Shown one piece after another: positions 16,491 through 25,683 of a DNA stretch of 64,000 bases. This DNA comes from Gordonia tangerina (GTDB taxonomy: Bacteria; Actinomycetota; Actinomycetes; Mycobacteriales; Mycobacteriaceae). The stretch spans positions 620,001-684,000 of the forward strand of contig NZ_JAKGCU010000001.1 of the NCBI RefSeq assembly GCF_021556435.1, given 5' to 3'. The position numbers were made by a program, and so were the translations under genes. Below the pieces are notes generated by a model. The model did no database searches and was not told where the DNA came from. It saw only the letters and a list, made by a program, of their open reading frames with translations. Position 1 is the stretch's first letter. Each line of letters opens with the position of its first letter.

Positions 16491-18278
16491 CTATCCGTCG
16501 CGCAGCGCGTCTGCCGCCCGCACGAACGCGAGATGCGACAACGCCTGCGGGGTGTTGCCCGCTTGGCGCTGTTCGTCGACGTTGTACTCCTCGGAGAACA
16601 GGCCGACGTCGTTGGCGGTGGCCAGCGCGGACTTCATCAGTGCGGTGGCGTCGTCGTGGCGCCCGCTGCGGGCATATTGGGTGACCAGCCAGAAAGTGCA
16701 GGCCAGGAAGGGATGCTCGTCGCCGGCCAGGCCGTCCACGCCTGTGCTTGTGCGGTAGCGCAGCACCAGGCCACCACGGAGCAGCGTGCGTTCGATGTGC
16801 TCCACGGTCGCCACCATCCGCGGATCATCCGGCGCACAGAAACCGACTTGCGGCAGCAGGAGCAACGAGGCGTCGACCTCGTCGGTACCCGCGTACTGCA
16901 CGAACCGACCGGAGGCGGGATCGACGCATTCGGTGTCGATCTCGTGACGGAGCCGGTCTCGCAGCTCGCGCCAGTGATCGACCGAACCGTCGAGCCCGTA
17001 ACGCTCCACCGCGCGGACACCCCGGTCGAACGCGGCCCACTTCATCACCCGGGACTGGGTGAACATCCTTGGCTCACCACGCATCTCCCAGATTCCGTTG
17101 TCGAGCCACTCGAGTTTGGCCTCCACCTGTTCGAGCAATGCCTTCTGCAGCGACCACGACAGCGGCGTCTCCGCCAGGCCGGCGGCGCGTGCGTCGTCGA
17201 GGCCCACCATCACCTCGCCGATCACATCGCCCTGATACTGATCGACCGCACCGTTGCCGATGCGCACGGGCGCCGAGTTCTCATAGCCGGGCAGCTGCGG
17301 CAGCTCGCGTTCGAGCAGATCCCGTTCGCCCGCAATGCCGTACATGATCTGGATGTCCTCGGTGTCGCCGGCGATGGCACGCATCAGCCACATCCGCCAG
17401 TGCTCGGCCACGTGCAGGAAGCCGTGATTCACCAGCGCTTCCAACGTCAGCGACGCATCACGCAGCCACACGTAGCGGTAGTCCCAGTTGCGGGCGCCGC
17501 CGAACTGCTCGGGAAGCGATGTGGTGGCCGCCGCGACGATCCCGCCAGTATCCAGATTGCTCAAGGCGCGCAGGGTGATCAGCGATCGGATCACCTGGTC
17601 GTGATACGGCCCGCTGTGGTCGATCCGACTCGCCCAGGTGGTCCACCAGTCGCGGGTGCGGGCCAGCGCGTCGTCGACAGGCAACGGTCCCGGTTCCTGG
17701 CGGTGCGAGTGATACCAGGTCAGCGTGAGATCCACGGTGACGTCGGGCTCCACCGTGAAGAACCCGCGATGAACGTCGCCGTCGGCATGCAGCGGTACAC
17801 CCCGGACAACGCAGGCGTCCGGACCCGCGATGCCGCGCAGAGCCGGCCCACCGGTGTCGCCGACCTGCGACACCCACGGGATCGATCTCGCGTAGTCGAA
17901 CCGCATCCGCAACTCGGTTTCGAAATCGACGTATCCCGACAGTCCGACGACCCGGCGGACCAGGTCGACCCGGCCGCCGTCGACCGGCATGAACTCGTGG
18001 ACCTCGGCGGTGCCGGTGGACGTCACCCACCGCGTGACCAGGATCAGCGTGTCGTCGTCGTAGCGCCGGGTCATCCGGGCGTCGGGATCACGGGCAGCCA
18101 ATCGCCACTGGCCGTGCTCCACCGAGCCGAGCAGGGCGGCGAAGATCGACGCCGAGTCGAATCGGGGGACGCACAGCCAGTCGATGCTGCCGTCCGCGGA
18201 GATCAGCGCGGCAGTCCGGCAATCGCCCACCATTGCGTAATCCTCGATGCGTGCACCCATGATCTCGATTGTCCTCAT
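16491..18278 (-). CDS. Glycoside hydrolase family 15 protein (trehalase/glucoamylase type)
   Basis: 595 residues from ATG 18278 (alternative ATG 18260 is nearer the conserved IEDYAMVGDCRTAALISADG). The N-terminal beta-sandwich has SIDWLCVPRFDS. The (alpha/alpha)6 barrel carries FGGARNWDYRYVWLRDASLTLEAL with the first catalytic acid, QYQGDVIGEVM, and the late FSEEYNVDEQRQAGNTPQALSHLAF with the second Glu. Mycobacterial homologues of this group act as trehalases. It is divergent from zwf, which links storage-sugar breakdown to the pentose phosphate pathway, by inference. Length is normal for the family. Confidence 0.88.
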   Translation of the reverse strand: MRTIEIMGARIEDYAMVGDCRTAALISADGSIDWLCVPRFDSASIFAALLGSVEHGQWRLAARDPDARMTRRYDDDTLILVTRWVTSTGTAEVHEFMPVDGGRVDLVRRVVGLSGYVDFETELRMRFDYARSIPWVSQVGDTGGPALRGIAGPDACVVRGVPLHADGDVHRGFFTVEPDVTVDLTLTWYHSHRQEPGPLPVDDALARTRDWWTTWASRIDHSGPYHDQVIRSLITLRALSNLDTGGIVAAATTSLPEQFGGARNWDYRYVWLRDASLTLEALVNHGFLHVAEHWRMWLMRAIAGDTEDIQIMYGIAGERDLLERELPQLPGYENSAPVRIGNGAVDQYQGDVIGEVMVGLDDARAAGLAETPLSWSLQKALLEQVEAKLEWLDNGIWEMRGEPRMFTQSRVMKWAAFDRGVRAVERYGLDGSVDHWRELRDRLRHEIDTECVDPASGRFVQYAGTDEVDASLLLLPQVGFCAPDDPRMVATVEHIERTLLRGGLVLRYRTSTGVDGLAGDEHPFLACTFWLVTQYARSGRHDDATALMKSALATANDVGLFSEEYNVDEQRQAGNTPQALSHLAFVRAADALRDG

Positions 18279-18347
18279 CGGTGACGATTCGTGCGGCAAG
18301 GCGACGAGATCCGCGCGCCCGAATCCGCTGGAGGGTTACCGTCGGGT

Positions 18348-19715
18348 ATGGCGACCACGACGTTGTTCATCTTCGGTGCGATGGGGGACCTGACCTCACG
18401 CCTGCTGCTACCGGCCCTCGCCCAACTCCTCGCCCTCGAACCCGACCGCTCGGTGCGGTTGGTGGGAGTGGGCCGGCGCGACGTGTCCGACGACGAGTGG
18501 CGAGAACGGGTGTCCGGTGCGTTCGGCGATGACGTGGCACCGGCGGCCCGGCAGGTCGCCGACCGAACCACATTCCTCCAGGCCGATGTCGGCACGTCCG
18601 ACGGTATGCGGAAAGTTCTCGATCAGGCGGGCGACGGACGTTCGGTGCTGTACTTCGCGGTGCCGCCGTCGGTGGCACAGCAGTCGTGTGACGCCATGGC
18701 CGAACTCGACGATCTCCCCGACGGCCTGATGCTCGCCCTGGAGAAACCGTTCGGCACCGATGAAGACAGCGCACGGGATTTCAATGCCCGGCTCGCCCGG
18801 CTCGTGCCGGAGAACCAGGTGTTCCGCGTCGATCACTTCCTCGGCCAATCCATCCTGCTCGACCTGTTCGGCATCCGATTCGCCAACCGTGTGTTCGAAC
18901 CGGTGTGGTCGGCCGAGCACATCGAGTCGGTGGTCATCCGCTACGACGAGACCCTCGGACTCGAAGGCCGCGCAGGCTATTACGACAAAGCCGGCGCTCT
19001 GACCGACATGATGCAGAGTCACCTGCTGGAACTGCTGGCAGTGGTCGCGATGGACCCGCCGGCGTCGTTGAACGAACGCGATCTGCGAGACGCGACGGGA
19101 GCTGCGCTGCGCGCCACCCGTGTCATGGGCGGCGACCCCGTCCGATCATCGCGCCGCGCGCGCTACACCTCGGGTCAGGTCGACGGCAAACACCTTCCGT
19201 CCTATGTGGACGAGGATGGCGTCGACCCGACCCGGGCCACCGAGACGTTGGCGGAGGCGACCTTCGAGGTGAACACCGCCCGCTGGGCAGGGGTCCCGTT
19301 CACCTTGCGGTCGGGGAAGGCTCTCGAGCCTGCCGTGAAGGAGATCGCCCTGCACTTCCGTCCGGTACGTCACCTGCCGCAGCAGTTCAGCGGGGACGTG
19401 GCACCCAATGTGCTCCGCCTGACTTTCGGTCCCGACGCGATGTCGTTGCGGCTCAACGTACATGACGGCACCGACCCGTTCGATCTGGCGGCCACCGAGC
19501 TCGGCGCGGATCTGGGCGAGGGCTCCATCCGCGCCTATGCCGAGGTGCTCTCGGGCATCCTCGACGGCGATGCCACTCTCGCCGTCCGGGGCGACGCGGC
19601 CGAACAGTGCTGGCGCATCGTCGGTCCCATCATCGACGCCTGGCAGGCCGGTCGCGTACCGCTCGAGGAATACCCCGCCGGTTCGGCGGGGCCGGAGGGA
19701 TGGCCTTCGGTGTGA
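18348..19715 (+). CDS. zwf: Glucose-6-phosphate dehydrogenase family protein
   Basis: 455 residues from ATG 18348 (GGAGGG lies 12 bases upstream). It opens TLFIFGAMGDLTSRLLLPAL, the NADP-binding GxxGDL motif. Active-site RVDHFLGQ carries the catalytic His of the DHYLGK signature, with Phe and Gln replacing Tyr and Lys. The C-terminal domain has TPDF-like VNTARWAGVPFTLRSGKAL. It is shorter than standard Zwf (~510), and the Lys of DHYLGK is Gln. Many actinomycetes carry such a second, diverged paralogue, so activity and cofactor use may differ. Expected reaction: glucose-6-phosphate to 6-phosphogluconolactone with NADP+. Confidence 0.85.
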   Translation: MATTTLFIFGAMGDLTSRLLLPALAQLLALEPDRSVRLVGVGRRDVSDDEWRERVSGAFGDDVAPAARQVADRTTFLQADVGTSDGMRKVLDQAGDGRSVLYFAVPPSVAQQSCDAMAELDDLPDGLMLALEKPFGTDEDSARDFNARLARLVPENQVFRVDHFLGQSILLDLFGIRFANRVFEPVWSAEHIESVVIRYDETLGLEGRAGYYDKAGALTDMMQSHLLELLAVVAMDPPASLNERDLRDATGAALRATRVMGGDPVRSSRRARYTSGQVDGKHLPSYVDEDGVDPTRATETLAEATFEVNTARWAGVPFTLRSGKALEPAVKEIALHFRPVRHLPQQFSGDVAPNVLRLTFGPDAMSLRLNVHDGTDPFDLAATELGADLGEGSIRAYAEVLSGILDGDATLAVRGDAAEQCWRIVGPIIDAWQAGRVPLEEYPAGSAGPEGWPSV

Positions 19716-19728
19716 CCTGAAAGCACCG

Positions 19729-19768
19729 AACCCCGTCCGGCGCATCGACTGTGCGCACGAACGGGGTT
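19729..19768. terminator. Bidirectional terminator between zwf and permease gene
   Basis: AACCCCGT ... ACGGGGTT arms with an inner CGCA/TGCG pair, between two convergent stop codons. Confidence 0.6.
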
Positions 19769-19785
19769 GCGACGAGGCGACGGCG

Positions 19786-21384
19786 CTACAGCAGGTAGAC
19801 CGCCACGATGGTGGAGATCACCAGACCCGAGACCACCGGGACGAAGCACTTGCGCGCCAACGTGAGTACCGGCACCCGGGCGAATCCGGCGACCGCCACG
19901 AGCGAGGACCACGCCACCAGCGTGCCGCCGCCGGACCAGATGTTGCCCATCTGCCCGATCGCGGCCAGCGTCGCCGGGTCCATGTCGACGCCGGGTGCCA
20001 GCGCGCCTGCCAACGCGCCGGTCAGTGGCAGACCCGAGAAACCCGAGCCGTCGAGACCGGCGACGATACCGACCAGCAGGACGCCGAGTCCGGTGAGGAT
20101 CGGGATGTTCGGCAGGTGTGACTGGGCGGAACTGACCAGGTCGAAGAGGAAGGCCGGGCCGGTCACGTCCTCGGGCAGCCCCAGGATCTGGCTGGAGAAG
20201 TCGGAGTTGCCGATGAGGAAGAAGCCTGCGATCGGCAACACGATGCCCATGGCCTTGAACGCGAACACCAGGCCGTCGACCAGGTGATCGGCGGTCGTCT
20301 CCAGGAAGTTGCGCGGTTCGTGCGCCGCACAGACGGCAAACAGCATCAGGGCAGCGATCCCGCCGACCATCGCGGCTGCCTCACCGCCTTCGAGCGCGGG
20401 GACGACGCCGGCCTTACCGAGGATCAGGAAGACGATGAAGGCCAGGTAGGCCAACGGAACGAGCGCCGCGAACAATTTGGCGGTACGCGTTGCCCGAGGT
20501 TCGGCTCCCGGATCGTTCGGCTCCGGGCGGTCGATCACGGCGGTACCCGCCGAACCCGAACCGCTGCCGGCATCTGATCCACTGCCGCTGTTGCCGGTTC
20601 CGGCCGCGACCGAGCCGCCGGCCCCCGTACCGGAACGCCCCGCCGACCCGTCGGTCTCGGCGACCTCGAGTTCGGCCTCCACATCGGCGGCCCCGCGGTC
20701 GGCCTCGGCTTCCCATTCGCGCAGCAACTCCGCCGACGGTGCGCGCCACGTGCGACGCTGCATCACCCAGGTGATCACCACGGCGACGAACCCCACCACC
20801 AGCGACAGGACGAGTGCCTTGTCGGCGACGGCGTCGGTGTCCACACCGGCGGCGGTCGCGGAGATGCCCGGGGCAACCTTCATCACATAGTCCGACGACA
20901 GTGCCATCCCCTGTCCGGCGATTGCCACCACCATGCCGACCGAGATCGGTGACAGACCCGCCCGAATCGCGACCGGAATCAACACCGCGCCCACCAGGGG
21001 CACCGCGGGCGTCGGCCAGAAGAACAGCGAGATGAGGTAGGTGACCACCAGAAGAACGATGAAACTTGCTGTGGCACCACGCATCACGTGCCGGAACGGG
21101 GCGATCATCAGTCGATCGGCGCCCATCTGGCGCAGTGCGCCGAGCATCGCGGTCACCATCGCGATGATGAGGAAGATGTTGAACAGTTCCTTGGCCGCGA
21201 CAAGGCTCGCGTTGAAGATCGACGCGATCGCGGTGACGATGCTGTTGGAGAAGGCGAAAGCGGTGAGGAACGTGGCGATCACGGCAGGGACGACGATGTT
21301 CTTGCGCATCACCATCGTCGCGATGATGACGAGTATGCCGGCCAGGTAAATCCAGTGGGCGGCGGTGAGATTGATGGGCTGCAC
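19786..21384 (-). CDS. Ion-transporter-superfamily permease (GntP/CitM-like)
   Basis: 532 residues with about 11-12 membrane segments in two halves. Half one: IYLAGILVIIATMVM, IVVPAVIATFLTAFAF, FNIFLIIAMVTAML, SLFFWPTPAVPLVGAVLIPV. A hydrophilic central loop of ~100 residues follows, unusually rich in Gly/Ser. Half two ends LDGSGFSGLPLTGALAGALAP and QMGNIWSGGGTLVAW, re-entrant loops of the kind seen in carboxylate transporters. Likely an organic-acid or similar symporter. I cannot name the substrate. It is convergent with zwf, faces away from the MFS gene and ends 66 bases after zwf. Confidence 0.7.
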   Translation of the reverse strand: MQPINLTAAHWIYLAGILVIIATMVMRKNIVVPAVIATFLTAFAFSNSIVTAIASIFNASLVAAKELFNIFLIIAMVTAMLGALRQMGADRLMIAPFRHVMRGATASFIVLLVVTYLISLFFWPTPAVPLVGAVLIPVAIRAGLSPISVGMVVAIAGQGMALSSDYVMKVAPGISATAAGVDTDAVADKALVLSLVVGFVAVVITWVMQRRTWRAPSAELLREWEAEADRGAADVEAELEVAETDGSAGRSGTGAGGSVAAGTGNSGSGSDAGSGSGSAGTAVIDRPEPNDPGAEPRATRTAKLFAALVPLAYLAFIVFLILGKAGVVPALEGGEAAAMVGGIAALMLFAVCAAHEPRNFLETTADHLVDGLVFAFKAMGIVLPIAGFFLIGNSDFSSQILGLPEDVTGPAFLFDLVSSAQSHLPNIPILTGLGVLLVGIVAGLDGSGFSGLPLTGALAGALAPGVDMDPATLAAIGQMGNIWSGGGTLVAWSSLVAVAGFARVPVLTLARKCFVPVVSGLVISTIVAVYLL

Positions 21385-21751
21385 GTTGAATCCTTAGCGG
21401 GAGATGAACGAAAGGGGCTGTGCTGGTGAAGACCCTCCTCCCGCCGTCATCGGCGGTCAATCGATACGATGCACACCTCCGGTCGGTGTTCGCTGTGCAC
21501 GATGCCGTCGAACGACAGTCTCACGATCGGTTGTGTCACGCCGGTAAATCGTCGGATACCTCAGTGTTTCGTCACGTCCGCAGATCCTGGTGATGCTGAC
21601 CAGTCGGCTGTGCAGGTTGTCCTCATCGGACGTGGCATCGTGTGCACTCTGACATGCGCACGAGGTGCCGACCGCTCCATTCGGATGGAAAAATTCTCGG
21701 TACCCACGGCGGTTGGTCGCGGGCGGATCGCGATGACCGGTAGGAGTGCAC
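21385..21751. other. Divergent intergenic region between permease and MFS genes
   Basis: 367 bases with no supported gene. It holds GTGCACGATGCC (21495-21506) and its near-complement GGCATCGTGTGCAC (21634-21647), plus a related CGATGCACAC at 21468-21477. These could be operator half-sites for a shared regulator. No consensus promoter could be assigned. Confidence 0.4.
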
Positions 21752-23152
21752 ATGGTGGAGCGCCGTGACGACGAGCGGGCGCGCGGAGACGATGCAGGTA
21801 CCCCGCTGGCCCTTGCCGCGTTGCTCACCGGCACGCTCGTCGGCACGGTCAGCAACAACGTCGTCAACGTCCCGCTCACCGACATCCTCGACGACTTCGA
21901 CGCACCGTTGGGACGCGGAGTGTTTGTCGTTGTCGGGTTCCTGCTGACCTTCGCCGCCACCATGCCGCTGGCCGGCTACATCGCCGATCGATACGGCCGA
22001 CGACGCGTGTACTGCGCGGCCCTGGTGGGCACGGCGGTGTGTTCGGCCGGCGCAGCCACCGCGCCGACGCTGGAGGTGCTGATCGCCTGGCGCGCACTCG
22101 GGGGGCTCGCAGTGGCGGTGTTCGCGCCGGCGGTGATGGGACTGATCGCCTGGCTCTTCGGCCCCCGACGACGAGCGCGGGCGGTGGGGGCGTGGGCCAG
22201 TGTGAACGGCATCGGCCAGGCCGTGGGGCCATCGCTGGGTGGGCTGATGGCCGACGCCTGGGGGTGGCGCTGGGTGTTCGTCCCGCTGATCCCGTGCGCG
22301 TTGATCGGACTGATACTGACGCTACGCAGCGTGCCCCGATATCCGGCGCGGGTGATGCGGTTGGACAAGTTCGGCGCCGCCACCTTGACCCTCGGTTCGG
22401 CGTTGCTGATCCTGGCGGTCACGTTGGTGGGGTCCGGCGGTGTGCCGCTGTGGATCTCCGGTGTGTTGGCCGTAGCCGCGGTGGTGCTGCTGACGGTGTG
22501 CGTGGTGCATTGTCGCCGCGTGCCCGTGCCCTTCCTCGATGTCGGCGACATCGTCGAACCGCGGTTCGTCCGGAGCGCGCTGGCCGCCTTCGCGCAGATG
22601 TTCGCACTGGGCGCGACACTGCTGGTCATCCCGCTCTATGTGGTGGGTGATGGCGGCAGCACCAGTTTCGCTGGGGCGCTGCTGTTCGCGTTGCCGGCGA
22701 CCATGGCGATCCTCGCACCCATCGTCGGCGGGATCTCCGACCGCGTCGGCGCGCGCCGGGTGTTGCGTACCGGCCTGGTGGTGCTCTGCGCGTCGCAGGT
22801 CGCGCTGGGTGCGGTCACCCTCGCCGGCGCTGAATTCGTTTGGCTGGTCGTTGTTCTCGTGGTGAGCGGGGTCGGGATCGCGTTGGTGCAGACGCCTGCG
22901 GCCGCAGGTTCGACACGCTCGGCCGCCGGGGCACGCGGCACCGGGCTGGGCCTGTTCAATCTGATGCGATTCGGCGGGTCCGCGCTCGGTGCGGCGTGGG
23001 TGGCCGTCGCCTTGGCCCACGGTGGTCACGCCGTCCTGTTCGCGGTCACCGCCGCGATCGCCGCCGGTGGCTTCGCCGCCTCGTTCCTCGGTCGCACCCC
23101 CACCCCGCATGCGCCCGCCCCGGACGATCACCTGGAGCCGGCGGCCCGCTGA
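21752..23152 (+). CDS. MFS transporter (DHA2-like)
   Basis: 466 residues. ATG 21752 follows TAGGAG by 5 bases. Motif A occurs between TM2 and TM3 (GYIADRYGRRRVY) and again in the second half (GGISDRVGARRVL). TM1 has the SNNVVNVPLTDI motif, close to the drug:H+ antiporter-2 motif. There are about 12-14 membrane helices. Substrate not determinable. It is convergent with the PucR regulator and divergent from the permease. Confidence 0.85.
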   Translation: MVERRDDERARGDDAGTPLALAALLTGTLVGTVSNNVVNVPLTDILDDFDAPLGRGVFVVVGFLLTFAATMPLAGYIADRYGRRRVYCAALVGTAVCSAGAATAPTLEVLIAWRALGGLAVAVFAPAVMGLIAWLFGPRRRARAVGAWASVNGIGQAVGPSLGGLMADAWGWRWVFVPLIPCALIGLILTLRSVPRYPARVMRLDKFGAATLTLGSALLILAVTLVGSGGVPLWISGVLAVAAVVLLTVCVVHCRRVPVPFLDVGDIVEPRFVRSALAAFAQMFALGATLLVIPLYVVGDGGSTSFAGALLFALPATMAILAPIVGGISDRVGARRVLRTGLVVLCASQVALGAVTLAGAEFVWLVVVLVVSGVGIALVQTPAAAGSTRSAAGARGTGLGLFNLMRFGGSALGAAWVAVALAHGGHAVLFAVTAAIAAGGFAASFLGRTPTPHAPAPDDHLEPAAR

Positions 23153-23174
23153 CCGCAGGAACGGTCGCGGTCAG

Positions 23175-24839
23175 CTAGACGAAGTTGACCTCTCGGGCCA
23201 CCGAGACGCCGAGATTGTCGAGCAGTTCGAGCCGAACGGCCAGCCACACGGTGAACTGATTCTCCGGCTCCCGGATGTCGAGTCCGATGGTCCGGGATAT
23301 CCGGTCGAGCTTGGACAGCATGGTGTTGCGGTGCATGTTCAGCACGCGCGCAGCGGCATTCACGTTGCCACCCTGCTCCAGGTAGGCGAGCAGCGTGGCA
23401 TGCAGTTCCGTGCCGAGCCGGATGGGGCCGAGCACGTCGGCCACGAGTTGGCGGCTCCGGTCGGTGTCGGCGATCTGCTCGAGCACGCCGTAGGACCGCA
23501 GATCGCGATACGCGACCGCACCCTGCAGGTGCATCCGCGAGGCGATTCCCAGGGCCACACGGGCCTCGCGATAACTGTCGCGGATCTGCGATGCGCCGAC
23601 GGCGACGGCGCCGTAGGCGACCGGGGATCGCACGTCGTGACCGCGGGCGGTCAGTTCCTCGGCCATGGCTTGGGCGTAATCGGCCACCTCGATGTCCACC
23701 TCTGAAGGTGCCGTGGACCGGACGGTCCGCACCACCACGAGCACGTCGCCGAGCACGGTCACATATGACCGCACGTCGCGGTGGGGCAGCAGGCTGGCCG
23801 CAAACCGCGCCAGACGCAGCAACCGGCTGCTGCCGCGGGGATTCTCGTCGGAGTCCGGTGCGCGACTGTCGTCGCGGGTGATGAACACCGCAAACGTCGC
23901 GTCCAGGTCGATGTCGTGATAGCCGGCGCGCGTGCGCATCTCGAGGTCGGAGGCGAACCCGCCGTGCACCAGCGCCTGCACGAAATCGCCCCGCGCACGT
24001 TCCTCGGCTTCCTCGACGCTGCGTTGACGCAACATCTCCGAGCCGATGATCGCGGTGGCCTGCTCGGCCACCACGGCGTGCTGAGCGAGGTCATGTTCCC
24101 CGGGGCGTTCGCCACGGCGCAGGATCGCCACCCACCCCTCGAAGTACTTGCCGAGCAGGATCGGACTGGCCGTACATGTCCACCGCACACCGTCGGCCGT
24201 GAGGTCGGCAACGACAGCGGTGTGGTGGTTGTCGGGAGCGTCTCCACGCTCGAGGAGTGTCGTGCGTACCGCGGCGAGCACCGCCTCGGCGCAGTCTGCC
24301 GGGATGGCGTGGTCGGCGACGGGTTGGCAGTGCGAGTCGAGGGCGACGGCGGGGGAATGCGACAACGCCGACACCTCCCGTAGCAGTAGTGGCATCCCGG
24401 CGCCGCGATGCAGCATGCCCGCCAGCGACTGATGCACATGTGTCGCATAGCGCATCACGTGCACCTCCTGGGTGAGGGCACGTTCGGCGAGCAGTCGATT
24501 CAGCGGCCCGAAGCCGATGGGAAATCCCATCTCCACCACGACGAGGCCGGTGGGAAACGAGTCGGCGGTCATCGTGGACGGTAGTGGGCCATCGACGATG
24601 ACCGCCGGGGCGCCGCGCGCCAGCAGCGAGCCGAGACTGGACGGCTTGGCGGCCAGCGACTCCGGCCGGGTGTAGACGACGGTGGCGGTGAGGTCGTCGT
24701 AACGACTCATGACCTCGGTGAACGGTAGCGCCCAGGTCACCGGGGTGTCGGTGGCGGCAGTGCCCGCCACCACACGGGCGCCCTCCATCAACGGTTCGTC
24801 GAGGAGGCCGGCGAGAGTCAATCGGGGATGCGGTTCCAT
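23175..24839 (-). CDS. PucR/CdaR-family transcriptional regulator
   Basis: 554 residues. N-terminal PucR domain (LTLAGLLDEPLMEGARVVAGTAATDTPVTWALPFTE) senses a small purine-pathway or amine-type ligand in known cases. A middle GGDEF-like/CdaR region follows (ARGDFVQALVHGGF ... VTVLGDVLVVVRT). The C-terminal PucR helix-turn-helix is clear: LLAYLEQGGNVNAAARVLNMHRNTMLSKLDRI. It reads divergently from the 25-32 kb catabolic operon, and a GGTCAC-T-GTGACC palindrome sits between them, so it most likely controls that operon. Confidence 0.9.
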   Translation of the reverse strand: MEPHPRLTLAGLLDEPLMEGARVVAGTAATDTPVTWALPFTEVMSRYDDLTATVVYTRPESLAAKPSSLGSLLARGAPAVIVDGPLPSTMTADSFPTGLVVVEMGFPIGFGPLNRLLAERALTQEVHVMRYATHVHQSLAGMLHRGAGMPLLLREVSALSHSPAVALDSHCQPVADHAIPADCAEAVLAAVRTTLLERGDAPDNHHTAVVADLTADGVRWTCTASPILLGKYFEGWVAILRRGERPGEHDLAQHAVVAEQATAIIGSEMLRQRSVEEAEERARGDFVQALVHGGFASDLEMRTRAGYHDIDLDATFAVFITRDDSRAPDSDENPRGSSRLLRLARFAASLLPHRDVRSYVTVLGDVLVVVRTVRSTAPSEVDIEVADYAQAMAEELTARGHDVRSPVAYGAVAVGASQIRDSYREARVALGIASRMHLQGAVAYRDLRSYGVLEQIADTDRSRQLVADVLGPIRLGTELHATLLAYLEQGGNVNAAARVLNMHRNTMLSKLDRISRTIGLDIREPENQFTVWLAVRLELLDNLGVSVAREVNFV

Positions 24840-24946
24840 CGGCCTGCTTCCTGTCGGGCCTGCGTTCAGCGCTCGTCCTATTGTGGATTACCAGGGCACT
24901 TCGCACCGCTCTATGTGCAGATTGGCCTATTAGACCACGATCCTCA

Positions 24947-24959
24947 GGTCACTGTGACC
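24947..24959. promoter_or_regulatory. Palindrome GGTCACTGTGACC, candidate PucR operator
   Basis: Perfect 6-base arms around a single T in the 211-base divergent region between the PucR gene and the GlcG/HbpS gene. Palindromes of this size are plausible regulator sites. No direct evidence. Confidence 0.4.
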
Positions 24960-25050
24960 CTCACGCTTCGTGGCTCTGTCCGGTTACATGTCGAGTACGC
25001 CATTCCGGCGGCAATCCTCCCCGAGAAGCCTCACAGGAAAGACGACAGCC

Positions 25051-25500
25051 ATGCATCGAATCTTGCGGATCACCCTCGACGACGCGCTCCCGGTCCTCGC
25101 GGCCGGCCGCGCCAAAGCCGAGGAGATCGGCGTCCGGCAAACCCTCTGCGTGTGCGACGACGGCGGCAATGTGATCGCGCTGCACCGACTTCCGGGGGCG
25201 CGGCTCACCGGTGTGGAGATCTCGATCGCCAAGGCGTTCACCGCGGCCGGCCACGAACGCGCCACCCACCTGTTCAACGAGCCGCCCAACGGTCCGGCCC
25301 TGCCGGGCAACGAGGCCTTCGGCATCAGCCACATGCTGCCCGGCAAGTTCGCCACCTTCGTCGGTGGGTTCCCGCTGCTGGTCGACGGGCAGATCGTCGG
25401 CGGCGTCGGGATCAGCGGCGGCAACGGTGAACAGGACAAGGCTGTCGGTGCGGCGATGCTCGCCGAATTCGACGCCGTCGTGGCGGCCGCCGCACACTGA
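25051..25500 (+). CDS. GlcG/HbpS family haem-degrading/binding protein (DUF336)
   Basis: 149 residues from ATG 25051. Core features of the family: AGRAKAEEIGVRQTLCVCDDGGNVIALHRL, SIAKAFTAAGHERAT, LPGKFATFVGGFPLLVDGQIVGGVGISGG. HbpS/GlcG proteins bind haem or cobalamin-like ligands or act as small auxiliary proteins in oxidative pathways. Here it is the first gene of a catabolic operon and has no signal peptide, so it should act inside the cell. Role in the pathway unknown. Confidence 0.85.
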   Translation: MHRILRITLDDALPVLAAGRAKAEEIGVRQTLCVCDDGGNVIALHRLPGARLTGVEISIAKAFTAAGHERATHLFNEPPNGPALPGNEAFGISHMLPGKFATFVGGFPLLVDGQIVGGVGISGGNGEQDKAVGAAMLAEFDAVVAAAAH

Positions 25501-25584
25501 CCGTGCACTCTGGCCAGCCATCGGGCGGTTGTCGGGTCATTCTGACCGTGGAGACCACGCCGTCACGTCCCTAGCCTGAAGTTG

Positions 25585-25617
25585 GTCGAAACAGCCTGGT
25601 TTATATCGGTTTTCGAC
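25585..25617. promoter_or_regulatory. Inverted repeat upstream of the diiron oxidase gene
   Basis: GTCGAAA, 19 bases, TTTCGAC in the 183-base gap between the HbpS gene and the oxidase. The spacer is AT-rich (GGTTTATATC) unlike its surroundings, so a regulated internal promoter is possible. Confidence 0.35.
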
Positions 25618-25683
25618 AGTCCTACTCGCAGTGTTGCGAGATCTCGGCCGATCCCCGGCCACCAGTCCATGAAGGGAACACCC

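Noticed and set aside
18344..18348. SigF -10 before zwf
   Set aside because: GGGTA overlaps the ATG itself and lacks a -35.
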